NCBI GenBank assembly: GCA_963210315.1
Contig: OY723288.1
Coordinates: 1 to 64,000 of the forward strand
Length of the DNA stretch: 64,000 nucleotides
Direction of reading: 5' to 3'
Origin: Rhynchopus euleeides
Taxonomy: Eukaryota; Euglenozoa; Diplonemea; Diplonemida; Diplonemidae
Every line of letters starts with the position of its first letter. The stretch's first letter is position 1. Below, piece after piece: positions 11,291-20,427 of this stretch. Both the position numbers and the translations under genes were made by a program. The notes under the pieces were generated by a model. The model was not told the origin of the DNA and searched no databases. It worked only from the letters and a program-made list of their open reading frames with translations.

Positions 11291-11899
11291 TTCTAATTAA
11301 AGACGCGCATGAATGGACCAATGAGATTCCTTCTGTCCCTACCTACTATCTGGCGAAACAGCAGTCAAGGGAACGGACTTGAAACTGTCAGCGGGGAAAG
11401 AAGGCCCTGTTGAGTTTGACTCTAGTCTGACTTTGTGCAGTGACATAAGAGGTGTAGTTATAGGTGGGAGGTCGCAACAATGAAATACCACTACTCTTAT
11501 CGTCGCTTTACTTATCCAATGATGGGGAAACGGCACCTGCCACCTCGGTGGTTTGGCCTTTTTGGGCCTTTAGGTTTTCCGATTCCAGCGACAAACTGGC
11601 GTTAGCTAGTGAGCCCTCGTTTGGAGACACCAGTCAGGTGGGGAGTTTGGCTGGGGCGGCACATCTGTTACACATTAACGCAGGTGTCCTAAGGCAAGCT
11701 CAGTGAGAACAGAAATCTCACGTAGAGCATAAGGGTAAAAGCTTGCTCGATACATGATCTTCAGTACCGATCCTCGGTGTGAAAGCATGGCCTAACGATC
11801 CTTTGGTCTCGCTTCTGTTCAAGGGATGAAGCCGGAGGTGACAGAAAAATTACCACAGGGATAACTGGCTTGTGGCAGCCAAGCGTTCATAGCGACGTT

Positions 11900-11931
<32 letters not shown>

Positions 11932-11979
11932 GCCTAGACAAGCAGAATTGTCTAAGGGTTGGATTGTTCACCCACTAAC

Positions 11980-12023
<44 letters not shown>

Positions 12024-12350
12024 TTACCCTACTGATGGAGAGAGAGCTCCTCGAGCCGGCGTATGTCGACAGCAATATGGGGTAGTACGAGAGGAACTCC
12101 CATTTCTAGTCCCTGGTATCTACGGTTGTCCGATCGGACAGTGCCGTGATGCTACCACTGGATGGATTATGGCTGAACGCCTCTAAGCCAGAACCCAGTC
12201 TAGAGACATACGTGACTTTGTCAGGGCACATGAGTTTATCGGGCCAAGTCTAGCTTCGGCGAATGGCTATCTTCCTAGTTCACATCCAGACTCCGTGCTT
12301 CCAACCGGGTCTATACGAGTCCGAATGGTCCGGCGGGCGTAACACTTCGA
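10780..12350 (+). rRNA. 28S (LSU) rRNA, 3' part, 5'-truncated
   Basis: The segment follows eukaryotic LSU order from domain IV to the 3' end: ACAATGTAGGTAAGGGAAGT, then TAACTATGACTCTCTTAAGG, GACGCGCATGAATGGACC, the peptidyl-transferase segment ACAGGGATAACTGGCTTGTG, the sarcin/ricin loop AGTACGAGAGGAAC (about 12086) and GGCTGAACGCCTCTAAG. The 5' half of the LSU, the 5.8S and the 18S are absent. One helix has a compensatory pair change: CGTCTTCTAATTAAAGACG here, where most eukaryotes have GTCA...GTGAC. That suggests the source gene is, or recently was, functional. The 5' boundary is abrupt and the 3' end runs into a retroelement fragment, so this is probably a dispersed fragment rather than part of an intact rDNA unit. 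Both ends are approximate. Confidence 0.9.
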
Positions 12351-12356
12351 GGAGCC

Positions 12357-13199
12357 TTGTTGTTCCGAGGGTTTGAGCCTTATGGCCGGTTCCTACGGTT
12401 CGCCCAGTCAAGCTTGCTTGGCTGGGCTACGGGTGTGTCTTTCCGCATGGACACAGCCTGGGTGCAAAAAGTCCTCGGACGGGAAGAGTACAAGGAAGTC
12501 GTCAACGGCCACACGACACCACGCAGGGCGTTCAGAGTATTCGGGTCTTTCGTCTGGCAGTCGTATGTGATGCGGACACCGATGTGTTACATGCCAGCCG
12601 TGTTGTCCTTCGTGCGGCGCATCGCGAAGCAGACTCACTCGAACAACGCCCGATGGGACTCCAGGGTCGCAGTACCTCCGTCAGTGCAGGCGGAGACAGT
12701 GGCGCGGGCACGCCTCATCGAGGACAACGAGTGGTATACGCCGCAGAACCCGCCACCGACCATTGAGCTCTGGACAGACGCGTCATCCACGGCGTGGGCG
12801 GCGGTGCTCGTGTTACCGGGAGGGGAGTCAGTGTCCCAAGGTGCGTTCGAAGGGAGCGACGCGGACACGAACATCTTCCTGAAGGAAGCGTATGCAGTGT
12901 GGCAGGGGGTGCGCATGATGCAGCGTGTGAGGGAGGCAAGCGTGACCTGCCACATAGACAACCTCGGCCTGGTGTTCGCGCTCCGGAAGGGCCACTGCGC
13001 CAACTACCGAGGCAACCTTCTGCTGCAGGAGATATACACAACAGCGCGCCGCCAGCAGATACGACTGATTCCACACTGGGTTGCGACCCACGACCAACGC
13101 GCAGACGCGTACACGCGAGGGACGCAGGCCACACACCCCGTGGAGTTGCCACCAGTGTCGATGCCACCCACACTTTTACCAGCGCGCCCGCCTCGTTGA
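12357..13199 (+). CDS. Retroelement RT-tail/RNase H fragment
   Basis: The 280-codon frame ends in a complete-looking RNase H domain: ELWTDASSTAWAAVL (D141), FLKEAYAVWQGVRM (E177), TCHIDNLGLVFALRKG (D201) and HWVATHDQRADAYTRG (D250). These match the D-E-D-D catalytic set and the final ADA-x-(S/T)R motif. Upstream, FRMDTAWVQKVLGREEYK and RAFRVFGSFVWQSY resemble the connection between reverse transcriptase and RNase H in DIRS/Ngaro-type elements and some LTR elements. No RT catalytic box, integrase or tyrosine recombinase is visible. The first 20-30 codons overlap the tail of the 28S-like sequence, so the true coding start is unknown. It is probably a truncated element joined to 28S DNA. Confidence 0.7.
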   Translation: MLFRGFEPYGRFLRFAQSSLLGWATGVSFRMDTAWVQKVLGREEYKEVVNGHTTPRRAFRVFGSFVWQSYVMRTPMCYMPAVLSFVRRIAKQTHSNNARWDSRVAVPPSVQAETVARARLIEDNEWYTPQNPPPTIELWTDASSTAWAAVLVLPGGESVSQGAFEGSDADTNIFLKEAYAVWQGVRMMQRVREASVTCHIDNLGLVFALRKGHCANYRGNLLLQEIYTTARRQQIRLIPHWVATHDQRADAYTRGTQATHPVELPPVSMPPTLLPARPPR

Positions 13200-13894
13200 G
13201 AACGAGACGGACACGTCCCTCCGGATGAGGGTCCTGGTTTTTTTTTTTTTATTCTCATGGTCAACCCCAGCTTTGTGTCTCAGATCGAGTGATCCTCAAC
13301 ACCTTTTACACAATACTGTTCTGACACACACCTTTCTTTGATACATATCCTTAGCATCACAACACCTGAGACCTCGACTGCGATGGGATATATCGAGCAG
13401 CCAGGCGGTTCTAGTTTGTCGCTAGTTACCCGCCTGACTCGATCGACATTGAGGACATGCAGGTGGCCCATTGAGAAGACTTGTCATCCCGGGGGAGGGC
13501 GGTGGGAAAACCTGCGTTGCCGTCTCCTCGCAACGCCTTGTTACTTGTCTTGACAATGGATTGGTTGATGATTGTATTGGTGCCTGTATTTGTTGCAAGT
13601 ATCAAGTATCTGTCATGTGGTGTTCATGTTCGATTGAGGTGGACACCGGTGGGGGGGACAAAGCCTGTCAAGGTTCATTGGAACATAGGGTGGCATCGCA
13701 AGTGCGTCAGTACCCTGATATTCGCGTGGAATTCCTTCGGAACCTGCACAACATAACCACTCCCGAGTCCGCTGACCCTCAGGGGGTGAGATCGTCGTGA
13801 TCACAAGATCGCAGGAAAGATTGATCAGACAGTTGTTGACGTCAACACTAAATGAGGTTGGAGCGTTCTACAGGGTGGGCGGGGGGGGGGGGGG
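13200..13894. other. Spacer with long poly(G)
   Basis: No supported gene. A T-run at 13237-13250 follows the RNase H frame. A G-rich run at 13876-13899 sits at the left edge of a dispersed repeat. One 109-codon frame (13471-13800) contains a GEGGGKT-like string but has no supporting domain. Confidence 0.4.
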
Positions 13895-14103
13895 GGGGAA
13901 ACCAGACAAATGAATCGCCCAACTGAATCGTGCTAGCTAAACTCCGGAAAGAAGTGTCTTTTTTCGTTGAACGCAGCCAAATATAAGGCCTAACCTGTTT
14001 TGGCGCACGGGTGTGATGACAAAAGGGAAAAGTGCTAACACGAACATGATGTTGGTCTTCTGGTTATGTCTGGTTTCTTAGAACACTTAACGTGTATGCA
14101 AGA
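13895..14103 (+). repeat. Dispersed repeat D, copy 1
   Basis: About 210 bp shared with 47521-47818. Common words include CAACTGAATCGTGCTAGCTA, CTCC(G/A)GAAAGAAGTGTC, CGTTGAACGCAGCCAAAT and ACGTGTATGCAAG. Copy 1 has point differences and lacks the internal duplication seen in the second copy. No coding capacity. Confidence 0.75.
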
Positions 14104-14251
14104 AAAAATATTTGGTTCTGTACCGAAGTACGTTGATCGAACCAAATGCGGGTTCTCCAACCCGTTTGTGGAGGTTGACTAACCGATAATAAAAGTGCCT
14201 TCAATTCGGCTTTCCCTTTACATTACATGAGGGTGCCTCATTGAAAGCGTC

Positions 14252-14490
14252 CTTTTTTTTTGCGGCCTGTGTGGTTGTCTTCGTCGTTTTTCTTCTGCGA
14301 CCGGACATCCCCTTCTGGAGACACCGATCTACACTATGAACCGCTAGCTGATGCTGGAGCTTTCGGGAGCCTCTGCGAGTGGGTGGCCACGTTTTCTTTG
14401 GTGGACGCATCCAAAAGGAAATAAAGAAATAAAGAACCCGAAAAGAGGTCGAGGCACCCGCTCCACACCAGCATCTTGGGGCTGGGGGTG
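14252..14490 (-). mobile_element. SINE-like dispersed repeat with A-tail, copy 1
   Basis: About 238 bp nearly identical to 52691-52931. Read on the minus strand it begins ACCCCCAGCCCCAAGATGCT and ends in an A-run, as expected for a reverse-transcribed short element. No clear pol III A/B box was found. This copy has no obvious target duplication. Confidence 0.6.
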
Positions 14491-14573
14491 GTGCGAGGTG
14501 CCTGGTGTAGAAGCGTCAACGCAACAAACAAAAGGAAATTCATCAGAGCGGTTGTAGCTGTGAAGTGATAGGA

Positions 14574-15873
14574 GGGTGTCCTAAATTTAGGAAATTTTTG
14601 AAAAATTTGGAAAATTTTGGGGGATTTTTTGAAAAAATGGCAAAAAAAAGGGTGTGGGGAGTTGGGTCCAGTTTAGCAAAGTCCGTGTATTTGGACGCGG
14701 CCCCTCAGATAAGGAAGCCGCGTCTCAGGTGCAGGATGTGGGGTGTTGTCGATTTTTCAGGGTTCGACATTCTCGGGCTGGACGGAGAGAAACGGTGGGT
14801 GCAACTCTGATCTGAAAAAACTTCAACCGAAAAAACGGGGTGTAGCTCCCTGACTGACGAGCAGCGGGAGGTGGCGAAGAGAAGCTCCTCATGCGTGGCG
14901 GCCTCCCTCGTTCGCGGCGGGTGAGGCATGCGGGGGTACGAGAGCGGCACCCGCCTGAGTTCTTTATGGAACCCACAAACCTGGGTGGCCTCACGGATGT
15001 GAGGTTGGAAATGCTCCGGGAGACAGCCGATGGCGCCTCAACGCCACAGGCTATCGTTGCCGGCTTGGTGCCCATATGGTGCAAGATGAGCGGCGGAATC
15101 CGCGAACTTCGGGAACTATCAGGTAGTTTGAACGCTGAAGACTGCCCCGCCAGGCTGAATGGGAGTCACAACGCGATGAGGAACAAGGATCAGCAGCGCC
15201 CTTTGCGGCAAACACAGGGCAGCTCTCCCTGAGCAGCTGGGAATGAAACGGGACGGAACTAACGAGCAGCAGCGAAAATATTGCAGAGCACCAGTAACCA
15301 CAACGAGTCCATGACACAAGTGGAACTGCAGACACGGGGCAGCCAAGAAACCGACGCAGTCGCAGGAGACCACCTCCACTGTCAGAACGAGCAGAACTGA
15401 GAGACACTCAATGGGATGGAGCGGAATCACTGGAACGGGGACACACTGATGGCACACAGGACAGACAGACAGAAGTCAGAGTGAAACGGTTGTACAAAGG
15501 GCTCGGCTTTACCGACGTCCTTGGAAAAGTTTTTGGGGTGTTTTTGGGAGAAAAACCGGGCAACCTGGGCCCTTTGGGACCACACAGGCCAGGAAAGGCC
15601 AAAATTTTCGATTTTTTTCGGAAATTTTTCGGTTTTTCAGAGTGTGGCAGTCCGCAGATACAGATTTTCGGGTCGGAAAAAAAATTTTTTTCGACCCAAA
15701 AAAATCGGATTTTTTCGGGGAGGGTCTCCGGTGGCCCCCCCTGGATTTCCTGATTTTTCCCGATTTTTCCCGATTTTCGGATTTTGCTCGAAATTTGCCC
15801 TTGTGTCAACCAGTGGCAAAACTTTCGGAAAATCGGGAAAAATCAGGAAAATCCGGAGTACCGGACACCCTCC
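14574..15873. other. Spacer with TTTTCGG-rich tracts
   Basis: No convincing gene. Stretches around 14580-14650 and 15600-15850 are simple A/T-rich text with recurrent TTTTTCGG and GGAAAATC words. Reading frames on both strands have low complexity and no recognisable domain. Confidence 0.4.
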
Positions 15874-16250
15874 ATAGGGCGCTTTTTAAGCACACTCGTG
15901 TGAGCGGAAAGCGCCCCACCACAGCTGCAACCAAACGTGCTCTATACACTAACCCCACCCTTCATCAGGCTCAGGGTGTGATCAGTTCAGGGTTTTGTGT
16001 GTAGAAGCGTCAACGCAACAAACAAAAGGAAATTCATCAGAGCGGTTGTAGCTGTGAAGTGATAGGGCGCTTTTTAAGCACACTCGTGTGAGCGGAAAGC
16101 GCCCCACCACAGCTGCAACCAAACGTGCTCTATACACTAACCCCACCCTTCATCAGGCTCAGGGTGTGATCAGTTCAGGGTTTTGTGTGTAGAAGCGTCA
16201 ACGCAACAAACAAAAGGAAATTCATCAGAGCGGTTGTAGCTGTGAAGTGA
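15874..16250 (+). repeat. 188-bp tandem duplication with nested hairpin
   Basis: Two 188-bp units (starting at 15874 and 16062) appear identical, and a diverged third runs from 16250 to about 16425. Each begins with a nested hairpin: outer stem GGCGCTTT/AAAGCGCC and inner stem CACAC-TC-GTGTG. The tail of the unit (GTAGAAGCGTCAACGCAACA to GTGAAGTGATAGG) also occurs alone at 14508-14573, and the hairpin core occurs alone near 10711-10740. It could be a terminal repeat of a mobile element. Confidence 0.85.
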
Positions 16251-16551
16251 TAGGGCGCTTTGCGCACATTTGTGGGCAGAAAATGCCACGACACCCCAGC
16301 CGAACGCTGGCTCCGGACACCACTCGCCTCACCAGGAGTTGAGGTTTTGTGTAAGTGTCAGCGCAGCAAACCGAATAAAATAATACAGGCCGAGTGGTTG
16401 CTACTGAACGGTGCTGTGACTTTTCGAATGCAAGCAGCCCAGCTCAGCTATATGATGCGAGATAGATCTTAGATCGAATAAGGATTGCACGGTACCCTCC
16501 ACTGTGCTCCACGCTGTGGTTGAGCCTCGTCATCTCTGCTTTTCGCAGATC

Positions 16552-19500
16552 TCAGCTGAAGGTTGGGGACGTGACCAAGAATACCTCATCCGGTGATTTC
16601 ACATGCAAGGTCCTCGGGTTGGGGGTTGACTTCATCGACTTGACCTCGGTCGAGGGAGCGTTCGTCAACAGTTCCATGCGCTCTCCCACCTTCTGCCCCA
16701 GCCAGTGGGCAGTCGGTTCTTCGATCAAGTCAAGGTCTGCATTGAACTCATGCAGGACGGGTGGCCCGCGTGTGACTTGATCCATGCGGGCCAGGAGATA
16801 GCGGAATGATGCGTCCGGGCCAGTGCATGCCTCCTGTTGCTCGTGTGCCACGCAGTTCTGTGCACACCCATTGCAGACCGTCTGCTGGCATGTTGTGCAC
16901 AGGACGTTGGCACCCTCCGTTTGGCAGATGGGGCACGTTCGGATGTCCTCCGCATCAGCAAGGATACTCCGTGCCTCCGCAGCGCCTGCTTCACCCCCTC
17001 CGAAGGCGGCAGCGACTCTGGCACTGAACCCCGGCGACCACGACCTGTCTGCAGGCTCTGATATGTCGAAGCCCCACGCCGTCTGGCAGCTCTGCAGCGC
17101 TGCGGTGTTGAGCTCCCACACGTTGAGGCGTGCGTCTCCCGCGGAACACCGCCACTGGTCGACAAGCCTCCGGAAGTTGGCGGCCGTGCTCTCGTCCCCC
17201 ACGCCCAGGGAGTGGGGCATGGCGCTCGCCAGCACGAAGCATCCCACGCTGCGTGCGTGCATCGCCAGGTCATGCGCAAGGTTCACCGCGCCACCAAACA
17301 CGACCATCGACAACTGCGATGGGATGCCGACCCGCCCAGTCACAACACGGCCAGCGGCGAGGCCCACCGAGAGCCCAATGCCGTCCTGCCCCTCGCCCAG
17401 GAGGAGCGGGAAGCGCATCGCTTGGGTGATGTGTCTGGGACACGCCTTGGTGGTGTTCCATGCCACCAGTGTCTCGCATGCAGAAATGGACTGCACGATG
17501 CCGTCGCAGCGTGCAGCCGCCTCGATCTGGGCGCAGACAATCGAATTCAGCACAAGGGGGGCGGTGTCCATTCGCTGAAGCCTTCCCAAACGGACGATCA
17601 CTGAAGCGAAGGATCCGACGCTCTGGTGGAGCACCTGACGCCTTTTATTATTCCCAGACAAGACAGATCTGCGTGTGTGGTTGCTGAGGGTGAAACGGGT
17701 GCGAGGCGAGAGCGGGGATTTCTTCTTGTCGAGGAAAGCGCCGAGGCACTCATCCCGCCTGCCGGACAGCTCGAGGGGCACCAGCAGCGAGAGGGCCGAC
17801 AGGACGGTCACGCCCTTGAGTGGCACCTTGCCGATGGGGATCGTGATGCACTCATTTGACATGTTCTCGCTCTCCATCCCGTTCAGCACCTCCTCAGTCA
17901 CGCAGCAAGTGCCGCCGACAGCGACGCCTTCAACACGCGCAGCCTTGTTCACAGTGTTGCCGAAGAAGTCGACTGTGCCGGTGATGGGGTTGCGTTGCGG
18001 CGCCACCTCCCCGAAATGCACACCCACGCGCACGCGAGGGCCGCACCACTTCACATTGCCGTCAGCATCGCATGTGCGTGTACACAGAGGGGCCTCCATC
18101 ACGCCCTCATGCCAGTCGCCCTTCGTCAGCGCGATCTGCACATCCAGGGCAAACTGCACTGCATCGCTGCACTTGTAGAAGGCCACCATGAACGCATCCC
18201 CGATGGTCTTGACCTCGTACCCGCGTGTTGCGCCGATGACCCTGCGAATCACCCTGTTGTGCTCCTCCAGTGCAAATTTCATGCCGACCGGTGCCTGTTC
18301 CCACAACTGCGTCGAAGCTTGGATGTCGGTGAAAGCAATTGCAACTTCGGTCGGTGGGTTCTGCTCCATGCCCAACCTCACGGGGTCTGCAGCGGTGCCG
18401 CTTTTGTTGAGCTCTTCGCCCTGGCGTGCAGAGTCAACAACAGACGCAGGCAGGAACGGGAGGTACGCATTGAGGTTGTCCATCAGGTCGCGGAAGGCAG
18501 CGGATAACAGCACTGGCAGGCCAGCTTCCGCTTGTTCGATCATCCTCTCAGCATCGTCAAGGTCCATGCGCACGAGGCTTTGCGCAATATTCCCTGCAAG
18601 GTCAACAGCAGACACCATGCGGTTGTCTTCCACTTCACCGACGTAGAACTTCCGCAGTGTCTTATGCGCCACTGCGCTGTGCTTCATCGAATAGAACGCA
18701 GACGTCGCGTCTCTGCCAGCATTCTCAAGGATGAGCTGCGACCCCCCAGGGTGCGTCCCCACCCAATCGGACACAGCGAACACACGCCCCTCGACCACCA
18801 CCCACGGGTCGGCCCCACTGTGGTCCTGGATCTCCTTCCAAGAGATGCGGCCGTCGATGTTGATGTCACGCACGGTGCGCTGCTTCCCCTCCACCACAAA
18901 CCAGTGCGACAGCAGCTCCAGGGTTAGGGCAAATGCGAGGTTCGATGCAAGCCCTGCGACGGCCAGCAGTGCCATGTGGAAGCGCAGCTCAGGGTCGCGC
19001 TGCCCCAGGCGGATGATGCCTGAGAAGCACTGCATCACGCAGAAGAGAGCGAGGGCACGCCCCAGGCCCACATGCACGAAGGAGAGCACAGTGCGCAGAC
19101 GGCCCGACTCCATTGTGGGGGCGAAGAGCGGCAGCAGCACCCCCAGGAACGGCATCGCGCAGGCAGTGACGAGGATGACCCATCCCTGCGTCGCATGGTT
19201 GAGGGGGATGGTCTGCTGCGACAGCATCCTGTTGTGTGCGTTGCCGAAGGCGTCGCCGCCGCCCCCGTCAACACCGTCGCCATCAGCATCGCCATCGGCG
19301 CCAGCGTCTCCATTGGCATCACCATCTCCGCCAGCGTCGCCAGTCGCTGTGTCCCCATCTGCGTCTGCGTCGCCAGTTGCTGCGTCGCCATCAGCGTCAC
19401 CGGCATCTGCGTCGCCGGTCGCAGTGTTCCCATCTGCGTCTGCGTCACCAGCTGCTGCGTCGCCGTCCGCGCCAGCATCAGCAGCAGCGTCACCAGCATC

Positions 19501-20427
19501 GCCAATTGCTGCGCCATCCCACCCTGCAGCCCATGGGCCATCCCCGTAGGTTCCGAGATTCCATCCACCGGCACTTCCGCCGCCATCACCGTCGCCGCCT
19601 GCATTCATGTGGACCCGTGCTACGTAGAAGCCCCCTGCTGTGAACGCGACAACAAGACACGCAAACATGACATGCAGCTTGAAGGCCAGCCCCAGACCAA
19701 CTCTGATGGACAGTGAGTTTCCGAGGCGGAAGACGGTCTTGCCGTGCCGCTTCAGGGTCACGGCGAAAGGCAGCAGGAAGCACCACGCTGTGATCATAAG
19801 CCCGCCGTGCAGCCGCCCCCACTTCATCTCGATGGCGGTCATCTGCTTCTCACGCACCACGACACCCGTCTCGAAGTCCACGACCAGCGACATTACGCCT
19901 GTCCCATGGAAGCCGAAGGCTGCCATGGTGGGGTGCCGTGCAATGTTCACGGAGACAGCACCTGCATAAAGAGTCGCGTTGACCGAGACATGCAGGACTG
20001 TATACCCCGACACGCGTTCGAAGGAAGCTCGCAAGAGCCCCATTTCGTTGACCAGGGCGGGGTACTGCTGCACACCGTCCAGGCTGTGCTGTGTGAGCTT
20101 CGCCAGCATCACATCTGTGCTGCCAGGCATGGCAACCACTGCGCGCGCCGGAGTCATGCGCCCCGCCTCTTCTGTGAAGCCGAGGCCCATCCACCCGCCC
20201 GTCTTACCCCTGACGCCGATGTGCAGCACGCCGTCTGCTGAGTCCCATCGCCAGTGCAGCGTTGTCCACGCGGCTGCCAACTCGACTGTCTTATCGTACA
20301 CGCCATGCGACAGCGAGGCATTGTTTGGGAGGGGCAGCCGCGAGTGCCCCACGAGATACGACTTGTCGACCCACTCAGCGCTGCACGTCGCGATAAGTGC
20401 AAGCGCCAGCCATGCTCTGGCCGCCAT
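16552..20427 (-). CDS. DOMON-cytochrome b561-cytochrome b5-adenylate cyclase fusion
   Basis: The protein has 1,291 residues. A signal peptide (1-17) is followed by a DOMON domain (about 45-190). A b561-type four-helix core (205-510) carries candidate heme ligands H207, H252, H452 and H484. A 120-residue Asp/Gly/Ala-rich linker (275-392) separates helices 2 and 3. A cytochrome b5 domain (525-602) has HPGG (H559) and HS (H583). A class III cyclase domain (694-880) has both metal Asp (FTDI D701, IGDAF D744), adenine-type Lys740 and N827/R831 in NTVNKAAR, so cAMP is the likely product. A second, degenerate cyclase-like domain (938-1070) lacks the metal Asp. A Cys-rich finger-like segment (C1165-C1201) and a short tail follow. 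Expected topology: DOMON outside, cyclase in the cytosol. The start was chosen because the signal peptide begins there. The frame is open 229 codons upstream, but that part looks non-coding. Electron transfer and redox control of the cyclase are inferred. Confidence 0.9.
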   Translation of the reverse strand: MAARAWLALALIATCSAEWVDKSYLVGHSRLPLPNNASLSHGVYDKTVELAAAWTTLHWRWDSADGVLHIGVRGKTGGWMGLGFTEEAGRMTPARAVVAMPGSTDVMLAKLTQHSLDGVQQYPALVNEMGLLRASFERVSGYTVLHVSVNATLYAGAVSVNIARHPTMAAFGFHGTGVMSLVVDFETGVVVREKQMTAIEMKWGRLHGGLMITAWCFLLPFAVTLKRHGKTVFRLGNSLSIRVGLGLAFKLHVMFACLVVAFTAGGFYVARVHMNAGGDGDGGGSAGGWNLGTYGDGPWAAGWDGAAIGDAGDAAADAGADGDAAAGDADADGNTATGDADAGDADGDAATGDADADGDTATGDAGGDGDANGDAGADGDADGDGVDGGGGDAFGNAHNRMLSQQTIPLNHATQGWVILVTACAMPFLGVLLPLFAPTMESGRLRTVLSFVHVGLGRALALFCVMQCFSGIIRLGQRDPELRFHMALLAVAGLASNLAFALTLELLSHWFVVEGKQRTVRDINIDGRISWKEIQDHSGADPWVVVEGRVFAVSDWVGTHPGGSQLILENAGRDATSAFYSMKHSAVAHKTLRKFYVGEVEDNRMVSAVDLAGNIAQSLVRMDLDDAERMIEQAEAGLPVLLSAAFRDLMDNLNAYLPFLPASVVDSARQGEELNKSGTAADPVRLGMEQNPPTEVAIAFTDIQASTQLWEQAPVGMKFALEEHNRVIRRVIGATRGYEVKTIGDAFMVAFYKCSDAVQFALDVQIALTKGDWHEGVMEAPLCTRTCDADGNVKWCGPRVRVGVHFGEVAPQRNPITGTVDFFGNTVNKAARVEGVAVGGTCCVTEEVLNGMESENMSNECITIPIGKVPLKGVTVLSALSLLVPLELSGRRDECLGAFLDKKKSPLSPRTRFTLSNHTRRSVLSGNNKRRQVLHQSVGSFASVIVRLGRLQRMDTAPLVLNSIVCAQIEAAARCDGIVQSISACETLVAWNTTKACPRHITQAMRFPLLLGEGQDGIGLSVGLAAGRVVTGRVGIPSQLSMVVFGGAVNLAHDLAMHARSVGCFVLASAMPHSLGVGDESTAANFRRLVDQWRCSAGDARLNVWELNTAALQSCQTAWGFDISEPADRSWSPGFSARVAAAFGGGEAGAAEARSILADAEDIRTCPICQTEGANVLCTTCQQTVCNGCAQNCVAHEQQEACTGPDASFRYLLARMDQVTRGPPVLHEFNADLDLIEEPTAHWLGQKVGERMELLTNAPSTEVKSMKSTPNPRTLHVKSPDEVFLVTSPTFS
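19238..19530 (-). repeat. Imperfect minisatellite coding a D/G/A linker
   Basis: Imperfect units built on GCATCGCCAT / GCGTCGCCAG (plus strand) encode repeated GDADADG / ATGDAD in the b561-cyclase protein. The repeat stays in frame and lies in the loop between predicted helices 2 and 3, on the side expected to face out. It is probably length-variable between alleles. Confidence 0.8.

Noticed and set aside
14252-14490. tRNA-derived SINE with pol III boxes
   Set aside because: The A-tail is clear, but no convincing A or B box was found, so only 'SINE-like' is claimed.
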